DNA of 64,000 nt from Streptomyces venezuelae ATCC 10712 (GCF_008639165.1 NZ_CP029197.1:4716001-4780000), one strand, 5' to 3'. Numbered from the stretch's first letter, positions 43,116 to 52,013 are shown. A program made the numbers and translations. The notes: generated by a model from the letters alone, not told the origin.

Positions 43116-44963
43116 ATGTGCGGAATCGTGGGATACGTCGGCGGGCAGTCGGCGCTTGATGTGGTGGTCGCGGGCCTCAAGAGGCTCGAATACCGGGGCT
43201 ACGACTCGGCCGGTGTCGCGGTGCTCTCCGACGGGGGCCTGGCCGCGGCGAAGAAGGCGGGCAAGCTCGTCAACCTGGAGAAGGAGCTCGTGGACCGGCC
43301 GCTGGCCGGCGGGTCCGTGGGCATCGGGCACACCCGCTGGGCCACCCACGGCGGGCCGACCGACGCCAACGCGCACCCGCACCTGGACAACGCCGGGCGC
43401 GTCGCCGTCGTCCACAACGGCATCATCGAGAACTTCGCCGCCCTCCGCGAGGAGCTGACGGAGCGGGGCCACGACCTGCTGTCCGAGACGGACACCGAGG
43501 TCGTGGCCCATCTCGTCGCCGAGGAGTTCTCCTCCGCCGGGGACCTGGCCGAGGCCATGCGGCTGGTGTGCAGGCGGCTCGACGGGGCGTTCACCCTGGT
43601 CGCCGTGCACGCCGACCAGCCCGACGTGGTCGTCGGCGCCCGCCGGAACTCGCCGCTCGTCGTCGGTGTCGGCGAGGGCGAGAACTTCCTCGCCTCCGAC
43701 GTGTCCGCGTTCATCGCGCACACCCGCTCGGCCATCGAACTCGGCCAGGACCAGGTCGTCGAACTGACCCGGGACGGCGTCACCGTCACCGACTTCGACG
43801 GCGTGCCCGCCGACGTGCGCGCCTTCCACGTCGACTGGGACGCCTCCGCCGCCGAGAAGGGCGGCTACGACTACTTCATGCTCAAGGAGATCGCCGAGCA
43901 GCCGAAGGCGGTCGCCGACACCCTCCTCGGCCGGATCGACGGCTCGGGCCGGCTCACCCTCGACGAGGTGCGCATCCCGGACGCCGTCCTCCGCGAGGCC
44001 GACAAGATCGTCATCATCGCGTGCGGCACCGCCTTCCACGCCGGGCTCATCGCCAAGTACGCCATCGAGCACTGGACCCGCATCCCCTGCGAGGTCGAGC
44101 TCGCCAGCGAGTTCCGCTACCGCGACCCGATCCTCGGCCAGCGGACCCTCGTCATCGCCATCTCCCAGTCCGGCGAGACGATGGACACCCTGATGGCGCT
44201 GCGGCACGCCCGTGAGCAGGGCGCCAAGGTGCTCGCCGTCTGCAACACGAACGGCTCGACGATCCCCCGCGAGTCCGACGCCGTGCTCTACACCCACGCC
44301 GGGCCCGAGGTCGCCGTCGCCTCCACCAAGGCCTTCCTCACACAGCTCGTCGCCTGCTACCTCCTCGCGCTCTACCTCGGGCAGGTGCGCGGCACCAAGT
44401 GGGGCGACGAGATCCACGCGGTCGTCCGCGAGCTCGCCAGGATCGGCGACGAGGTCGAGCGGGTCCTGGAGACCATGGAGCCGGTACGTGCCCTCGCCCG
44501 CTCCCTCGCCCACAAGGACACCGTCCTCTTCCTCGGCCGGCACGTCGGCTACCCGGTCGCCCTCGAAGGCGCGCTGAAGCTCAAGGAACTCGCGTACATG
44601 CACGCCGAGGGGTTCGCCGCGGGGGAGCTCAAGCACGGGCCGATCGCGCTCATCGAGGAGGACCTGCCGGTCGTCGTCGTGGTGCCCTCGCCCAAGGGCC
44701 GGTCCGTCCTCCACGACAAGATCGTCTCCAACATCCAGGAGATCCGGGCCCGCGGCGCCCGGACGATCGTGATCGCCGAGGAGGGCGACGAGGCCGTCGT
44801 CCCGTACGCCGACCACCTCGTCCGCATCCCGGCCACGCCCACGCTGCTCCAGCCGCTGGTCTCCACCGTGCCGCTCCAGGTCTTCGCCTGCGAGCTCGCC
44901 ACCGCGCGGGGCAACGAGGTCGACCAGCCGCGCAACCTGGCCAAGTCCGTGACCGTGGAGTGA
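43116..44963 (+). CDS. glmS: glutamine-fructose-6-phosphate aminotransferase (isomerising)
   Basis: 615 aa from ATG 43116. First committed step to UDP-GlcNAc. Cys2 is the amidotransferase nucleophile (MCGIVGYVGG); G-H-T-R-W-A-T-H-G (about 71-79) completes the site. Two SIS isomerase domains follow (C-G-T-A-F-H-A-G, S-Q-S-G-E-T-M-D). The C-terminus ends R-N-L-A-K-S-V-T-V-E, as expected. 40 nt after the lipoprotein gene. Confidence 0.97.
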   Translation: MCGIVGYVGGQSALDVVVAGLKRLEYRGYDSAGVAVLSDGGLAAAKKAGKLVNLEKELVDRPLAGGSVGIGHTRWATHGGPTDANAHPHLDNAGRVAVVHNGIIENFAALREELTERGHDLLSETDTEVVAHLVAEEFSSAGDLAEAMRLVCRRLDGAFTLVAVHADQPDVVVGARRNSPLVVGVGEGENFLASDVSAFIAHTRSAIELGQDQVVELTRDGVTVTDFDGVPADVRAFHVDWDASAAEKGGYDYFMLKEIAEQPKAVADTLLGRIDGSGRLTLDEVRIPDAVLREADKIVIIACGTAFHAGLIAKYAIEHWTRIPCEVELASEFRYRDPILGQRTLVIAISQSGETMDTLMALRHAREQGAKVLAVCNTNGSTIPRESDAVLYTHAGPEVAVASTKAFLTQLVACYLLALYLGQVRGTKWGDEIHAVVRELARIGDEVERVLETMEPVRALARSLAHKDTVLFLGRHVGYPVALEGALKLKELAYMHAEGFAAGELKHGPIALIEEDLPVVVVVPSPKGRSVLHDKIVSNIQEIRARGARTIVIAEEGDEAVVPYADHLVRIPATPTLLQPLVSTVPLQVFACELATARGNEVDQPRNLAKSVTVE

Positions 44964-44981
44964 GTGTGCGAGGGTGAACAG

Positions 44982-45350
44982 ATGATCATCGGGGTGGGGA
45001 TCGACGTGGCCGAGATCGACCGGTTCGCCGCGTCGATCGAACGGACACCGGGGCTGCTGCAGCGCCTCTTCGTCGAACGCGAACTGCTGCTCCCCAGCGG
45101 CGAGCGCCGCGGGCCCGCCTCCCTCGCGGTGCGGTTCGCCGCGAAGGAGGCCCTCGCCAAGGCGCTCGGCGCGCCGGGCGGGCTGCACTGGACGGACGCC
45201 GAGGTGTACGTCGAGGGCACCGGCCAGCCACGGCTGCGGGTGCGCGGAACGGTGGCGGCCCGGGCGGCGGAGCTGGGCGTGAAGCACTGGCACGTGTCGC
45301 TGAGCCATGACGCGGGGGTGGCGTCCGCGGTGGTGATCGCGGAGGCGTAG
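44982..45350 (+). CDS. acpS: holo-[acyl-carrier-protein] synthase
   Basis: 122 aa from ATG 44982 (MIIGVGIDVA), with GAGGGTGAACAG upstream. Transfers 4'-phosphopantetheine from CoA to acyl carrier proteins. G-I-D-V-A-E-I-D-R (6-14) and F-A-A-K-E-A-L-A-K-A (about 53-62) hold the Mg ligands. 18 nt after glmS. Confidence 0.95.
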   Translation: MIIGVGIDVAEIDRFAASIERTPGLLQRLFVERELLLPSGERRGPASLAVRFAAKEALAKALGAPGGLHWTDAEVYVEGTGQPRLRVRGTVAARAAELGVKHWHVSLSHDAGVASAVVIAEA

Positions 45351-45433
45351 CCCGGGGTGTACGGAGTGCCCGGGGTGTACGGGCCAGGGGCCCGGGATGT
45401 ACGGACCAGGGCCCGGGGTGTACGGACCAGGGG
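45351..45433 (+). repeat. four tandem 18-22-bp repeats after acpS
   Basis: Units CCCGGGGTGTACGG(A/G)CCAGGG start at 45351, 45369, 45391 and 45412. The first unit begins immediately after the acpS stop codon. CCCGGG palindromes in each unit could fold. Confidence 0.8.
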
Positions 45434-45458
45434 CCCGGTCGTCGGATGACGGCCGGGC

Positions 45459-45559
45459 CCCTCGCCGTGTGCGTGCGGCTGCCGGGGCCGGGGGCGGGTT
45501 GCGTGTACCGCGCGCGGCCTGGGCCCTCGCCGTGTGCGTGCGGCTGCCGGGGCCGGGGC
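45459..45559 (+). repeat. 36-bp direct repeat pair before nnr
   Basis: CCCTCGCCGTGTGCGTGCGG continuing CTGCCGGGGCCGGGG occurs at 45459-45494 and 45524-45559, 65 bp apart. Non-coding; the 45351-45639 gap is made almost entirely of such repeats. Confidence 0.8.
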
Positions 45560-45639
45560 CGGGGGCGTCAACCCGCTCCGGTCGAGCAGGCCTTGGCGGC
45601 GGCGGGCGCGTGATCCGGGGCTGCGGCAGACTGCTGACC

Positions 45640-47085
45640 ATGCGTACCGCTCACCGCGTGGAGACCGTCCGGGCCGCCGAAGCCGCCCTCATGACCCGAC
45701 TGCCCGAAGGCGCGCTCATGCAGCGGGCCGCCGCCGGACTCGCCGCCGCCTGCTTCTCGCTCCTCGGCAAGGGACGGGTGTACGGGGCTCGGGTCGTCCT
45801 CCTCGTCGGCAGCGGCGACAACGGCGGCGACGCCCTCTACGCCGGCGCCCGGCTCGCCCGGCGCGGCGCCGGAGTCACCGCCGTCCTGCTCGGCGACCGC
45901 GCCCACGAGGGCGGGCTCGCGGCGCTGCGGGCCGCGGGGGGCCGGGTCGAAGCCGACGACCCCTTCGCGCCGCTCGCCACCGCCGACCTCGTCCTCGACG
46001 GCATCACCGGCATCGGCGGCCGCGGCGGGCTCCGGCCCGACGCCGTGCCCGTCGCCCGGGCCGCGCGCGGCTCCGACGCCGTCGTCGTCGCCGTCGACCT
46101 GCCCAGCGGCGTCGACGCGGACACCGGGGAGGTCACCGGGGAGGCGCTGCGGGCGGACGTCACGGTGACCTTCGGGACGTACAAGCCCGGGCTGCTCGTC
46201 GACCCCGCGCGCTCGTACGCGGGCGCGCTGCGGCTCGTCGACATCGGACTCGGCGACGAACTGCCGGGCGTGCCCGACCTGGAGGCGCTCCAGCACCAGG
46301 ACGTGGCGCGGCTGCTGCCCGTGCCGGGCGCCGAGAGCGACAAGTACCGGCGCGGGGTCGTCGGCGTCGTCGCCGGCTCCGCCCGCTACCCGGGCGCCGC
46401 GGTGCTCGCCGTCGAGGGCGCGCTGCGGGGCGGCGCGGGGGCGGTGCGGTACGTCGGAGGCGCGGCCGACGCGGTGATCGCCGCGCACCCGGAGACCCTC
46501 GTCCACCCCGGGCCGCCGGACCGTGCCGGGCGGGTGCAGGCCTGGGTCGTCGGACCGGGGCTCGGCGACGAGCCGGGCGTCGCGGAGGTCCTCGCGTCGG
46601 ACGTGCCGGTGCTGGTGGACGCGGACGGGCTGCGCGGCCTCGACCCCGCGCTCGTACGGGCCCGCAGCGCGCCGACCGTACTCACCCCGCACGCCGGGGA
46701 GGCGGCGGCGCTGCTCGACGCCACCCGCGAGGAGGTCGAGGCGGGACGACTCGCGGCGGTACGGGAACTGGCCGGGCGGTACGGGGCGACGGTCCTGCTC
46801 AAGGGCTCGACGACGCTGGTGTGCGGGGCGGGCGCGGCCGGGGCGGTGCGGGTGAACCCGACGGGGACGGGCTGGCTGGCGACGGCGGGCAGCGGCGACG
46901 TCCTGTCGGGCCTGGCCGGCTCGCTCCTGGCGGCGGGCCTCCGCCCGGTGGACGCGGCGTCGTGCGCGGCGTACCTGCACGGTCTTGCGGCCCGCCGGGC
47001 CTCGGAGGGCCGCGGCCCGGTGACGGCGGGGGAGGTGGCGGGGACGCTGGGGGAGGCGTGGCGGGACGTGCGGGCGGGGGAGTAG
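45640..47085 (+). CDS. nnr: bifunctional NAD(P)H-hydrate repair enzyme (epimerase and ADP/ATP-dependent dehydratase)
   Basis: 481 aa from ATG 45640 (MRTAHRVETV); the frame is open upstream through repeats with no ribosome site. Residues about 1-215 are the YjeF-N epimerase (G-S-G-D-N-G-G-D-A-L-Y-A-G; D-L-P-S-G-V-D-A-D-T-G). Residues about 230-475 are the ribokinase-like dehydratase (V-V-G-P-G-L-G-D; L-T-P-H-A-G-E; A-G-S-G-D-V-L-S-G). It repairs damaged NADH and NADPH hydrates. Conserved next to acpS and alr in actinobacteria. Confidence 0.93.
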   Translation: MRTAHRVETVRAAEAALMTRLPEGALMQRAAAGLAAACFSLLGKGRVYGARVVLLVGSGDNGGDALYAGARLARRGAGVTAVLLGDRAHEGGLAALRAAGGRVEADDPFAPLATADLVLDGITGIGGRGGLRPDAVPVARAARGSDAVVVAVDLPSGVDADTGEVTGEALRADVTVTFGTYKPGLLVDPARSYAGALRLVDIGLGDELPGVPDLEALQHQDVARLLPVPGAESDKYRRGVVGVVAGSARYPGAAVLAVEGALRGGAGAVRYVGGAADAVIAAHPETLVHPGPPDRAGRVQAWVVGPGLGDEPGVAEVLASDVPVLVDADGLRGLDPALVRARSAPTVLTPHAGEAAALLDATREEVEAGRLAAVRELAGRYGATVLLKGSTTLVCGAGAAGAVRVNPTGTGWLATAGSGDVLSGLAGSLLAAGLRPVDAASCAAYLHGLAARRASEGRGPVTAGEVAGTLGEAWRDVRAGE

Positions 47086-47256
47086 GGGCCGGGGCGGAGC
47101 CGGAGCCGGGGCCGGAGTCGGAGCCGGGGCCCGAGCCACCTCACGCCACCCCACCCCACGCCACCCCACCCCCCCATCCCCCCACTCGGCCGAACCCGCT
47201 CCCCCGGCCGCCTCTCTCGGCGCGCTCGCCGGGGCCGGTGGGGATTGGGTGGGTGG
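47086..47256 (+). repeat. low-complexity spacer before the L,D-transpeptidase gene
   Basis: 171 nt built of GGAGCCGGGGCCG-type and CACGCCACCCCACC-type short tandem repeats, with strong strand asymmetry (C-rich from 47140). No gene or clear promoter is seen. Confidence 0.7.
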
Positions 47257-48126
47257 GTGATCAGATCGAGAAGTCGTGTCGTGTCGTTGTTCGTTCTGCC
47301 GGGGGTTCTCCTTGGGGTCCTGCTCGTGCCCGCCGTGGGGGGCCCGGCCGTGGCCGACGCTCCCGAGCCGGGGGACGTGCTCGTGCCCGGGGTCGTCGGG
47401 GGTGGGCGGGCCGAGTATCCGATGGATACGCCCGACCAGGTGCTGCCGCCCCTGCAGCCCGAGGGCGAGGTGCCCGTGCCCGTGCCCGAGGAGGACGTCG
47501 ACGAGTTGGTCGAGTACATGCCCCGGAGCGCGGTCGCGGCCGCCTGCACCGCCAGCACCGGGACCCATCAGCGGCAGGTCGAGCGGCTGCTGAAGCTGCG
47601 GGTCGACGGGAAGCAGTCGGCCGCCGACTGCCGGGCCATCCGCGCCTTCCAGGTGAGGGAGAAGATCAAGCCCGCCAACGGCTACGCCGGGCCCGTCACC
47701 TGGGCCCGGGCCGAGCTGCTCGCCGCCCGGAAGGACCTCGACCCGAAGCGGCGCTGCCCGGTGAAGAAGTACGCCGTCGCCTGTGTCGACCTCGACCGGC
47801 AGTTGATGTGGGTGCGGAAGGGTTCGAAGGTGACCTTCCCCGTGGTGAACATCCGGAGCGGACGCCCCGGGTACGCCACCCGCACCGGATGGCACTCCAT
47901 CTACTGGCGGCACAAGGACCACTGGTCCTCCATCTACAACACCCCCATGCCGTACTCCCAGTTCTTCAACGGCGGCCAGGCCTTCCACGCCGTCTACGGG
48001 CAGCTCGCCACGCCCACCGGAAGCCGTGGCTGCGTCAATCTCAGCTACGCCCACGCCCGGAAACTCTGGGACGTGCTGCGCAAGGGTGACCGGGTCTACA
48101 TCTGGGGAAAGCGGCCCGGCAGCTGA
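47257..48126 (+). CDS. secreted L,D-transpeptidase (YkuD) with N-terminal peptidoglycan-binding-like region
   Basis: 289 aa from GTG 47257 (VIRSRSRVVS), chosen as the start closest to the signal peptide; a TTG 12 nt upstream is possible. Signal peptide (L-F-V-L-P-G-V-L-L-G-V-L) ends near A-V-A-D-A. Residues about 90-150 resemble a peptidoglycan-binding helix bundle. The C-terminal catalytic domain has the hallmark S-R-G-C-V-N-L (about 264-270) with the nucleophilic Cys and a His upstream (Q-A-F-H-A-V-Y-G). It forms 3-3 crosslinks or anchors proteins in the wall. Adjacent to alr, a cell-wall gene. Confidence 0.9.
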   Translation: MIRSRSRVVSLFVLPGVLLGVLLVPAVGGPAVADAPEPGDVLVPGVVGGGRAEYPMDTPDQVLPPLQPEGEVPVPVPEEDVDELVEYMPRSAVAAACTASTGTHQRQVERLLKLRVDGKQSAADCRAIRAFQVREKIKPANGYAGPVTWARAELLAARKDLDPKRRCPVKKYAVACVDLDRQLMWVRKGSKVTFPVVNIRSGRPGYATRTGWHSIYWRHKDHWSSIYNTPMPYSQFFNGGQAFHAVYGQLATPTGSRGCVNLSYAHARKLWDVLRKGDRVYIWGKRPGS

Positions 48127-48146
48127 CACCTGAGAGACTGGGCGCG

Positions 48147-49295
48147 ATGACTGAGACACCGCCGCCCCGCAGAGCCCGCGCCGAGATCGACCTCGGCGCG
48201 CTGCGTGCGAACGTCCGCACGCTGCGCGCCCGCGTCGCCCCCCACGTCCGGATCATGGCCGTGGTCAAGGCCGACGCGTACGGACACGGCGCGGTGCGCT
48301 GTGCCCGCGCCGCCCTGGACGCGGGCGCGGACTGGCTCGGCACGGCCACCCCGCACGAGGCGCTCGCGCTGCGCGCCGCCGGGATCACGGACGTCCCCGT
48401 CATGTGCTGGCTCTGGACCCCCGGCGACCCCTGGGACCAGGGCATCGAGGCCGGTCTCGACATGTCCGTGAGCGGGATGTGGGCCCTGGAGGAGGTCGTG
48501 CGGGCCGCGCGGGCCACCGGTGGTGTCGCCCGTGTGCAGCTCAAGGCCGACACCGGGCTCGGGCGCAACGGCTGCCAGCCCGCCGACTGGCCCGAGCTCG
48601 TCGGTGAGGCGCTGAAGGCCGAGGCCGAGGGGCTGGTCGAGGTCACCGGGCTCTGGTCGCACTTCGCGTGCGCCGACGAGCCCCACCACCCCTCCATCGC
48701 CGCCCAGCTCGACGTGTTCCGCTCGATGCTCGACTACGCCGAGAAGGCCGGCGTCCGGCCGGAGGTCCGGCACATCGCCAACTCCCCGGCCACCCTCACC
48801 CTCCCTGAGGCTCATTTCGACCTGGTCCGTCCCGGTATCGCCATGTACGGCGTCTCGCCGAGCCCGGAGCTGGGCACCTCCGCCGAGCTCGGGCTGCGGC
48901 CCGTGATGTCGCTCAAGGCGAGCGTCGCCCTGGTGAAGCGGGTCCCGGCCGGGCACGGCGTCAGCTACGGCCACCACTACGTCACCGACGCGGAGACGAC
49001 CCTCGGTCTCGTCCCGCTCGGCTACGCCGACGGCGTCCCCCGGCACGCCTCGGGCCGCGGCCCCGTCCTCGTCGACGGCACCGTCAGGACCGTCGCCGGG
49101 CGGGTCGCCATGGACCAGTTCGTCGTCGACCTCGGCGGGGACGTCCCCGCGCCGGGGACCGAGGCCGTGCTCTTCGGGCCCGGCGACCTGGGCGAGCCCA
49201 CCGCGGAGGACTGGGCGGTGGCCGCCGACACCATCGCGTACGAGATCGTGACCCGGATCGGCGCGCGCGTCCCGCGCGTGTACCTGGGCGAATAG
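48147..49295 (+). CDS. alr: alanine racemase
   Basis: 382 aa from ATG 48147. Makes D-Ala for peptidoglycan with PLP. Lys41 in A-V-V-K-A-D-A-Y-G-H-G binds PLP; Tyr274 in G-V-S-Y-G-H is the second catalytic base. M-D-Q-F-V-V-D is also conserved. Followed at 10 nt by the hydrolase gene, probably one operon. Confidence 0.96.
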   Translation: MTETPPPRRARAEIDLGALRANVRTLRARVAPHVRIMAVVKADAYGHGAVRCARAALDAGADWLGTATPHEALALRAAGITDVPVMCWLWTPGDPWDQGIEAGLDMSVSGMWALEEVVRAARATGGVARVQLKADTGLGRNGCQPADWPELVGEALKAEAEGLVEVTGLWSHFACADEPHHPSIAAQLDVFRSMLDYAEKAGVRPEVRHIANSPATLTLPEAHFDLVRPGIAMYGVSPSPELGTSAELGLRPVMSLKASVALVKRVPAGHGVSYGHHYVTDAETTLGLVPLGYADGVPRHASGRGPVLVDGTVRTVAGRVAMDQFVVDLGGDVPAPGTEAVLFGPGDLGEPTAEDWAVAADTIAYEIVTRIGARVPRVYLGE

Positions 49296-49305
49296 AGGGG
49301 GCCCC

Positions 49306-50496
49306 GTGGGCGAGTCCAGCAGCACCGGTACCTGGCGGCGCGCCGGATTCGCCGGCGCCGCGATAGGCGTGCTCGCGGCCGGGGCCGCCGCCGGGGTCGC
49401 CGTCGAGCGGCTGACCGTCGGCCGCTCCGTACGGCAGAAGGCGCGTCTCGCGCTGGACGCCACCGGTCCGTACGGCGGGCTGCGGGGGACCCCGGGCCGG
49501 GCCCTCGCGGACGACTCGACCGTCCTGTACTACGAGGTGGACGAGGTCGAGGACGACGCTCCGCCCGCCCGCCGGCGGCGGCTCTTCGGGCGCAAGGAGC
49601 CCGCGCCCGTCACCGTCGTCTTCAGCCACGGCTACTGCCTCAACCAGGACTCCTGGCACTTCCAGCGGGCCGCGCTGCGCGGTCTCGTCCGTACCGTCCA
49701 CTGGGACCAGCGCAGCCACGGCCGCTCCGGGCTGGGCGTCGCCCAGTCCGGGCCCGACGGGGTGCCCGTCACCATCGACCAGCTGGGCCGCGACCTCAAG
49801 GCGGTCCTCGACGTGGCCGCCCCCGAGGGCCCGCTCGTGCTGGTCGGGCATTCGATGGGCGGCATGACGATCATGGCGCTCGCCGAGCGGTACCCGGAGT
49901 TCGTCCGGGACCGGGTCGTCGGCGTCGCCTTCGTCGGCACCTCCGCCGGGAAGCTGGGAGAGGTGTCGTACGGGCTGCCGATCGCCGGCGTCAACGCCGT
50001 CCGGCGGGTCCTGCCGGGGGTGCTGCGCGCGCTCGGCTCCCAGGCGGAGCTGGTCGAGCGGGGCCGCCGGGCGACCGCCGACCTGTTCGCCGGGCTGATC
50101 AAGAGGTACTCGTTCGCGTCGAGGGACGTGGACCCGGCCGTCGCCCGCTTCGCCGAGCGGATGATCGAGTCCACCCCGATCGACGTGGTCGCGGCCTTCT
50201 ACCCGGCCTTCGCCGAGCACGACAAGGCCGCCGCCCTGCCCGTCCTCCAGGAGCTGCCGGTGCTCGCGCTCGCGGGGGACCACGACCTGGTGACCCCCAG
50301 CTCGCACACCGAGGCCATCGCGGACCTCCTGCCCGACGCGGAACTCGTCATCGTGCCCGACGGCGGTCATCTGGTGATGCTGGAGCACCCTGAGGTGGTC
50401 ACCGACCGCCTCGCCGACCTGCTCGTTCGGGCGGGCGCCGTCCCGGAGGCGACGGCGGCGACCGTCGCGGTGAGGCCGGAGACCGGAAACGGCTAA
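49306..50496 (+). CDS. alpha/beta hydrolase
   Basis: 396 aa from GTG 49306. An N-terminal hydrophobic Gly/Ala segment (about 14-33) could anchor it in the membrane. Catalytic triad: Ser183 in G-H-S-M-G-G, Asp in L-A-G-D-H-D-L-V, His in D-G-G-H-L-V-M-L-E-H-P. The oxyanion turn is in S-H-G-Y (107-110). Substrate unknown. Conserved between alr and tsaE in streptomycetes, so probably a housekeeping role. Confidence 0.9.
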   Translation: MGESSSTGTWRRAGFAGAAIGVLAAGAAAGVAVERLTVGRSVRQKARLALDATGPYGGLRGTPGRALADDSTVLYYEVDEVEDDAPPARRRRLFGRKEPAPVTVVFSHGYCLNQDSWHFQRAALRGLVRTVHWDQRSHGRSGLGVAQSGPDGVPVTIDQLGRDLKAVLDVAAPEGPLVLVGHSMGGMTIMALAERYPEFVRDRVVGVAFVGTSAGKLGEVSYGLPIAGVNAVRRVLPGVLRALGSQAELVERGRRATADLFAGLIKRYSFASRDVDPAVARFAERMIESTPIDVVAAFYPAFAEHDKAAALPVLQELPVLALAGDHDLVTPSSHTEAIADLLPDAELVIVPDGGHLVMLEHPEVVTDRLADLLVRAGAVPEATAATVAVRPETGNG

Positions 50497-50506
50497 GTTG
50501 GCGGGT

Positions 50507-51007
50507 ATGGAAGCAGCGCACCCGCCCGTCTCCGGCGCCACCCTGTCCGTCGACTCCCCCGAGCAGATGCAGGAGCTCGGCCGCCGGCTCGCGAAGATCC
50601 TCCGTCCCGGCGACCTCGTCATGCTCACCGGTGAGCTCGGCGCCGGGAAGACCACGCTCACCCGGGGCCTCGGCGAGGGCCTCGGGGTGCGTGGCGCCGT
50701 CACCTCCCCGACCTTCGTCATCGCCCGGGTCCACCCGTCCCTGGTCGGCGGCCCGGCCCTGGTGCACGTGGACGCGTACCGGCTCGGGGGCGGTCTCGAC
50801 GAGATGGAGGACCTCGATCTGGACGTCTCGCTGCCCGAGTCGGTGGTGGTCGTCGAGTGGGGTGACGGCAAGGTCGAGGAGCTGACGGACGACCGGCTGC
50901 ACCTGCTGATCCACCGCGTGACGGGTGACACCGACGACGACCGGCGCACGGTCGTGCTGCGCGGGATCGGGGCGCGCTGGGCGGACGAGGACCTGGGCGT
51001 GCTCTGA
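50507..51007 (+). CDS. tsaE: tRNA t6A biosynthesis ATPase TsaE
   Basis: 166 aa from ATG 50507 (MEAAHPPVSG). P-loop G-E-L-G-A-G-K-T-T (42-50); T-S-P-T-F-V-I (about 65-71) and V-V-V-V-E-W-G-D (about 116-123) are conserved. Works with TsaB and TsaD, encoded 1-3.3 kb downstream, to make N6-threonylcarbamoyl-adenosine at tRNA position 37. Confidence 0.94.
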   Translation: MEAAHPPVSGATLSVDSPEQMQELGRRLAKILRPGDLVMLTGELGAGKTTLTRGLGEGLGVRGAVTSPTFVIARVHPSLVGGPALVHVDAYRLGGGLDEMEDLDLDVSLPESVVVVEWGDGKVEELTDDRLHLLIHRVTGDTDDDRRTVVLRGIGARWADEDLGVL

Positions 51008-51109
51008 CCGGCGGTACGCGAGGGCGCCCGGGTACGTAGATTCCGACAACGTGTCGGGAAGGTGTTGCGTCGTCCGTACGTGCCGTGGTGACATGGATGC
51101 ACGAGCTGG

Positions 51110-51128
51110 TTAGGTGTACCTAACCTAC
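51110..51128. promoter_or_regulatory. iron box (DmdR/IdeR-type operator)
   Basis: The minus strand reads GTAGGTTAGGTACACCTAA. Against the DmdR1 iron-box form TTAGGTTAGGCTCACCTAA, 16 of 19 positions match. It ends 11 nt before the ATG of the 55-aa ORF, overlapping where promoter or ribosome-site access would be blocked. Confidence 0.75.
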
Positions 51129-51139
51129 GGGAGGCAGGC

Positions 51140-51307
51140 ATGGCGACGCCGAAGCACGCGGAACCCACCCGGGACCACGTCCCGATGAGTGAACTGCTCG
51201 CGTCCTGCGCGGCCGCCCGCGCCCTGTCGACCCCGCCGCGCAGACAGCCGGCCGAGCGGAGCGAAGAGGAGCGCGAGGACACGGTCGTACGGGACAGGGC
51301 CGCGTAG
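51140..51307 (+). CDS. 55-aa protein behind an iron box
   Basis: ATG 51140 (MATPKHAEPT), with GGGAGG about 6 nt upstream. Hydrophilic, no membrane segment, one Cys (L-L-A-S-C-A-A-A-R-A, about 19-28), charged C-terminus S-E-E-E-R-E-D. The iron box directly upstream predicts repression by DmdR/IdeR when iron is plentiful. No family recognised. Being short, it could be missed by standard annotation; the operator and ribosome site argue that it is real. Confidence 0.65.
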   Translation: MATPKHAEPTRDHVPMSELLASCAAARALSTPPRRQPAERSEEEREDTVVRDRAA

Positions 51308-51350
51308 CCCTACGCCCCCGGGCGCGTAGCCCCGCGCCCCTGCCCCGGCG

Positions 51351-51917
51351 CTACGGGACGACGACGACCTTCGCGCCGATCACCGCGAACGTCCACAGCG
51401 CGTCCCCGTCGGCCCGCTTCATGCGGATGCCGCCGGTCTTCTTCGACGGGTCCGGGCTCGGCGTCGTGCCGTCGACCGCCGCGCTGAAGCCGATCGCCAC
51501 GTCCTGGGCCGTCGCGAACCGCACCACGTGCTCGATCTGCACGCCGTCCGAGCCGCGGACCGAACCCGAGCGGGAGGTCACGGTGTACGCCCCAGGCGTC
51601 GGGTGCACCGTGCTCGGCATCACCGAGAACGTCCGGGTGGCCTTGTTCCCGGCGTCCACCAGCCAGACCCGGCGGTCACCGAGCGCGTACACGACCCGCT
51701 CGCCGGTGCCGGAGGCCGCCGGGACGGCCAGCGGGTTGGCGGCCGGCTTCTTCGGCCCGCCGGTCGGGGAGGTCGTGGGGGCCGCGGTGCCGGAGGCGGG
51801 GGGCTTCACCGACAGGTCCGCCGGTGCGCTCGCCGAGGCCTGGTAGGCGAGGAAGCCGACCGCGGCGACGGCCGCCGCCGTGAGCCCGGCCACGAATCCC
51901 GAGCTGCTCCGTGCCAC
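51351..51917 (-). CDS. secreted L,D-transpeptidase-like protein lacking the catalytic cysteine
   Basis: 188 aa from GTG 51917 (VARSSSGFVA) behind GAGAGGTGG; the very long upstream frame is the shadow of tsaB/rimI. N-terminal signal/anchor A-A-A-V-A-A-V-G-F-L-A-Y, Pro/Thr linker, then a YkuD-like fold: R-V-V-Y-A-L-G-D-R-R-V-W-L-V, T-P-G-A-Y-T-V-T-S-R-S-G-S. The position of S-H-G-C-I-R-M reads T-G-G-I-R-M (about 160-165), so the nucleophile Cys is Gly and the His is gone. Probably a binding or scaffolding protein rather than an enzyme. Confidence 0.75.
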   Translation of the reverse strand: MARSSSGFVAGLTAAAVAAVGFLAYQASASAPADLSVKPPASGTAAPTTSPTGGPKKPAANPLAVPAASGTGERVVYALGDRRVWLVDAGNKATRTFSVMPSTVHPTPGAYTVTSRSGSVRGSDGVQIEHVVRFATAQDVAIGFSAAVDGTTPSPDPSKKTGGIRMKRADGDALWTFAVIGAKVVVVP

Positions 51918-52013
51918 CGTGCCCACCTCTCGTACGAACGTATCGAAGGGTGACGGTAGCAGTCGGGGGAGCGAGGGGCGGGGCAGCGTGCCCGGGAGCC
52001 GTAGGCTGTTCGC

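Noticed and set aside
42177..45641. 1154-codon minus-strand frame antisense to glmS and acpS
   Set aside because: Antisense shadow of strongly biased genes; glmS, acpS and the lipoprotein are certain on the plus strand.
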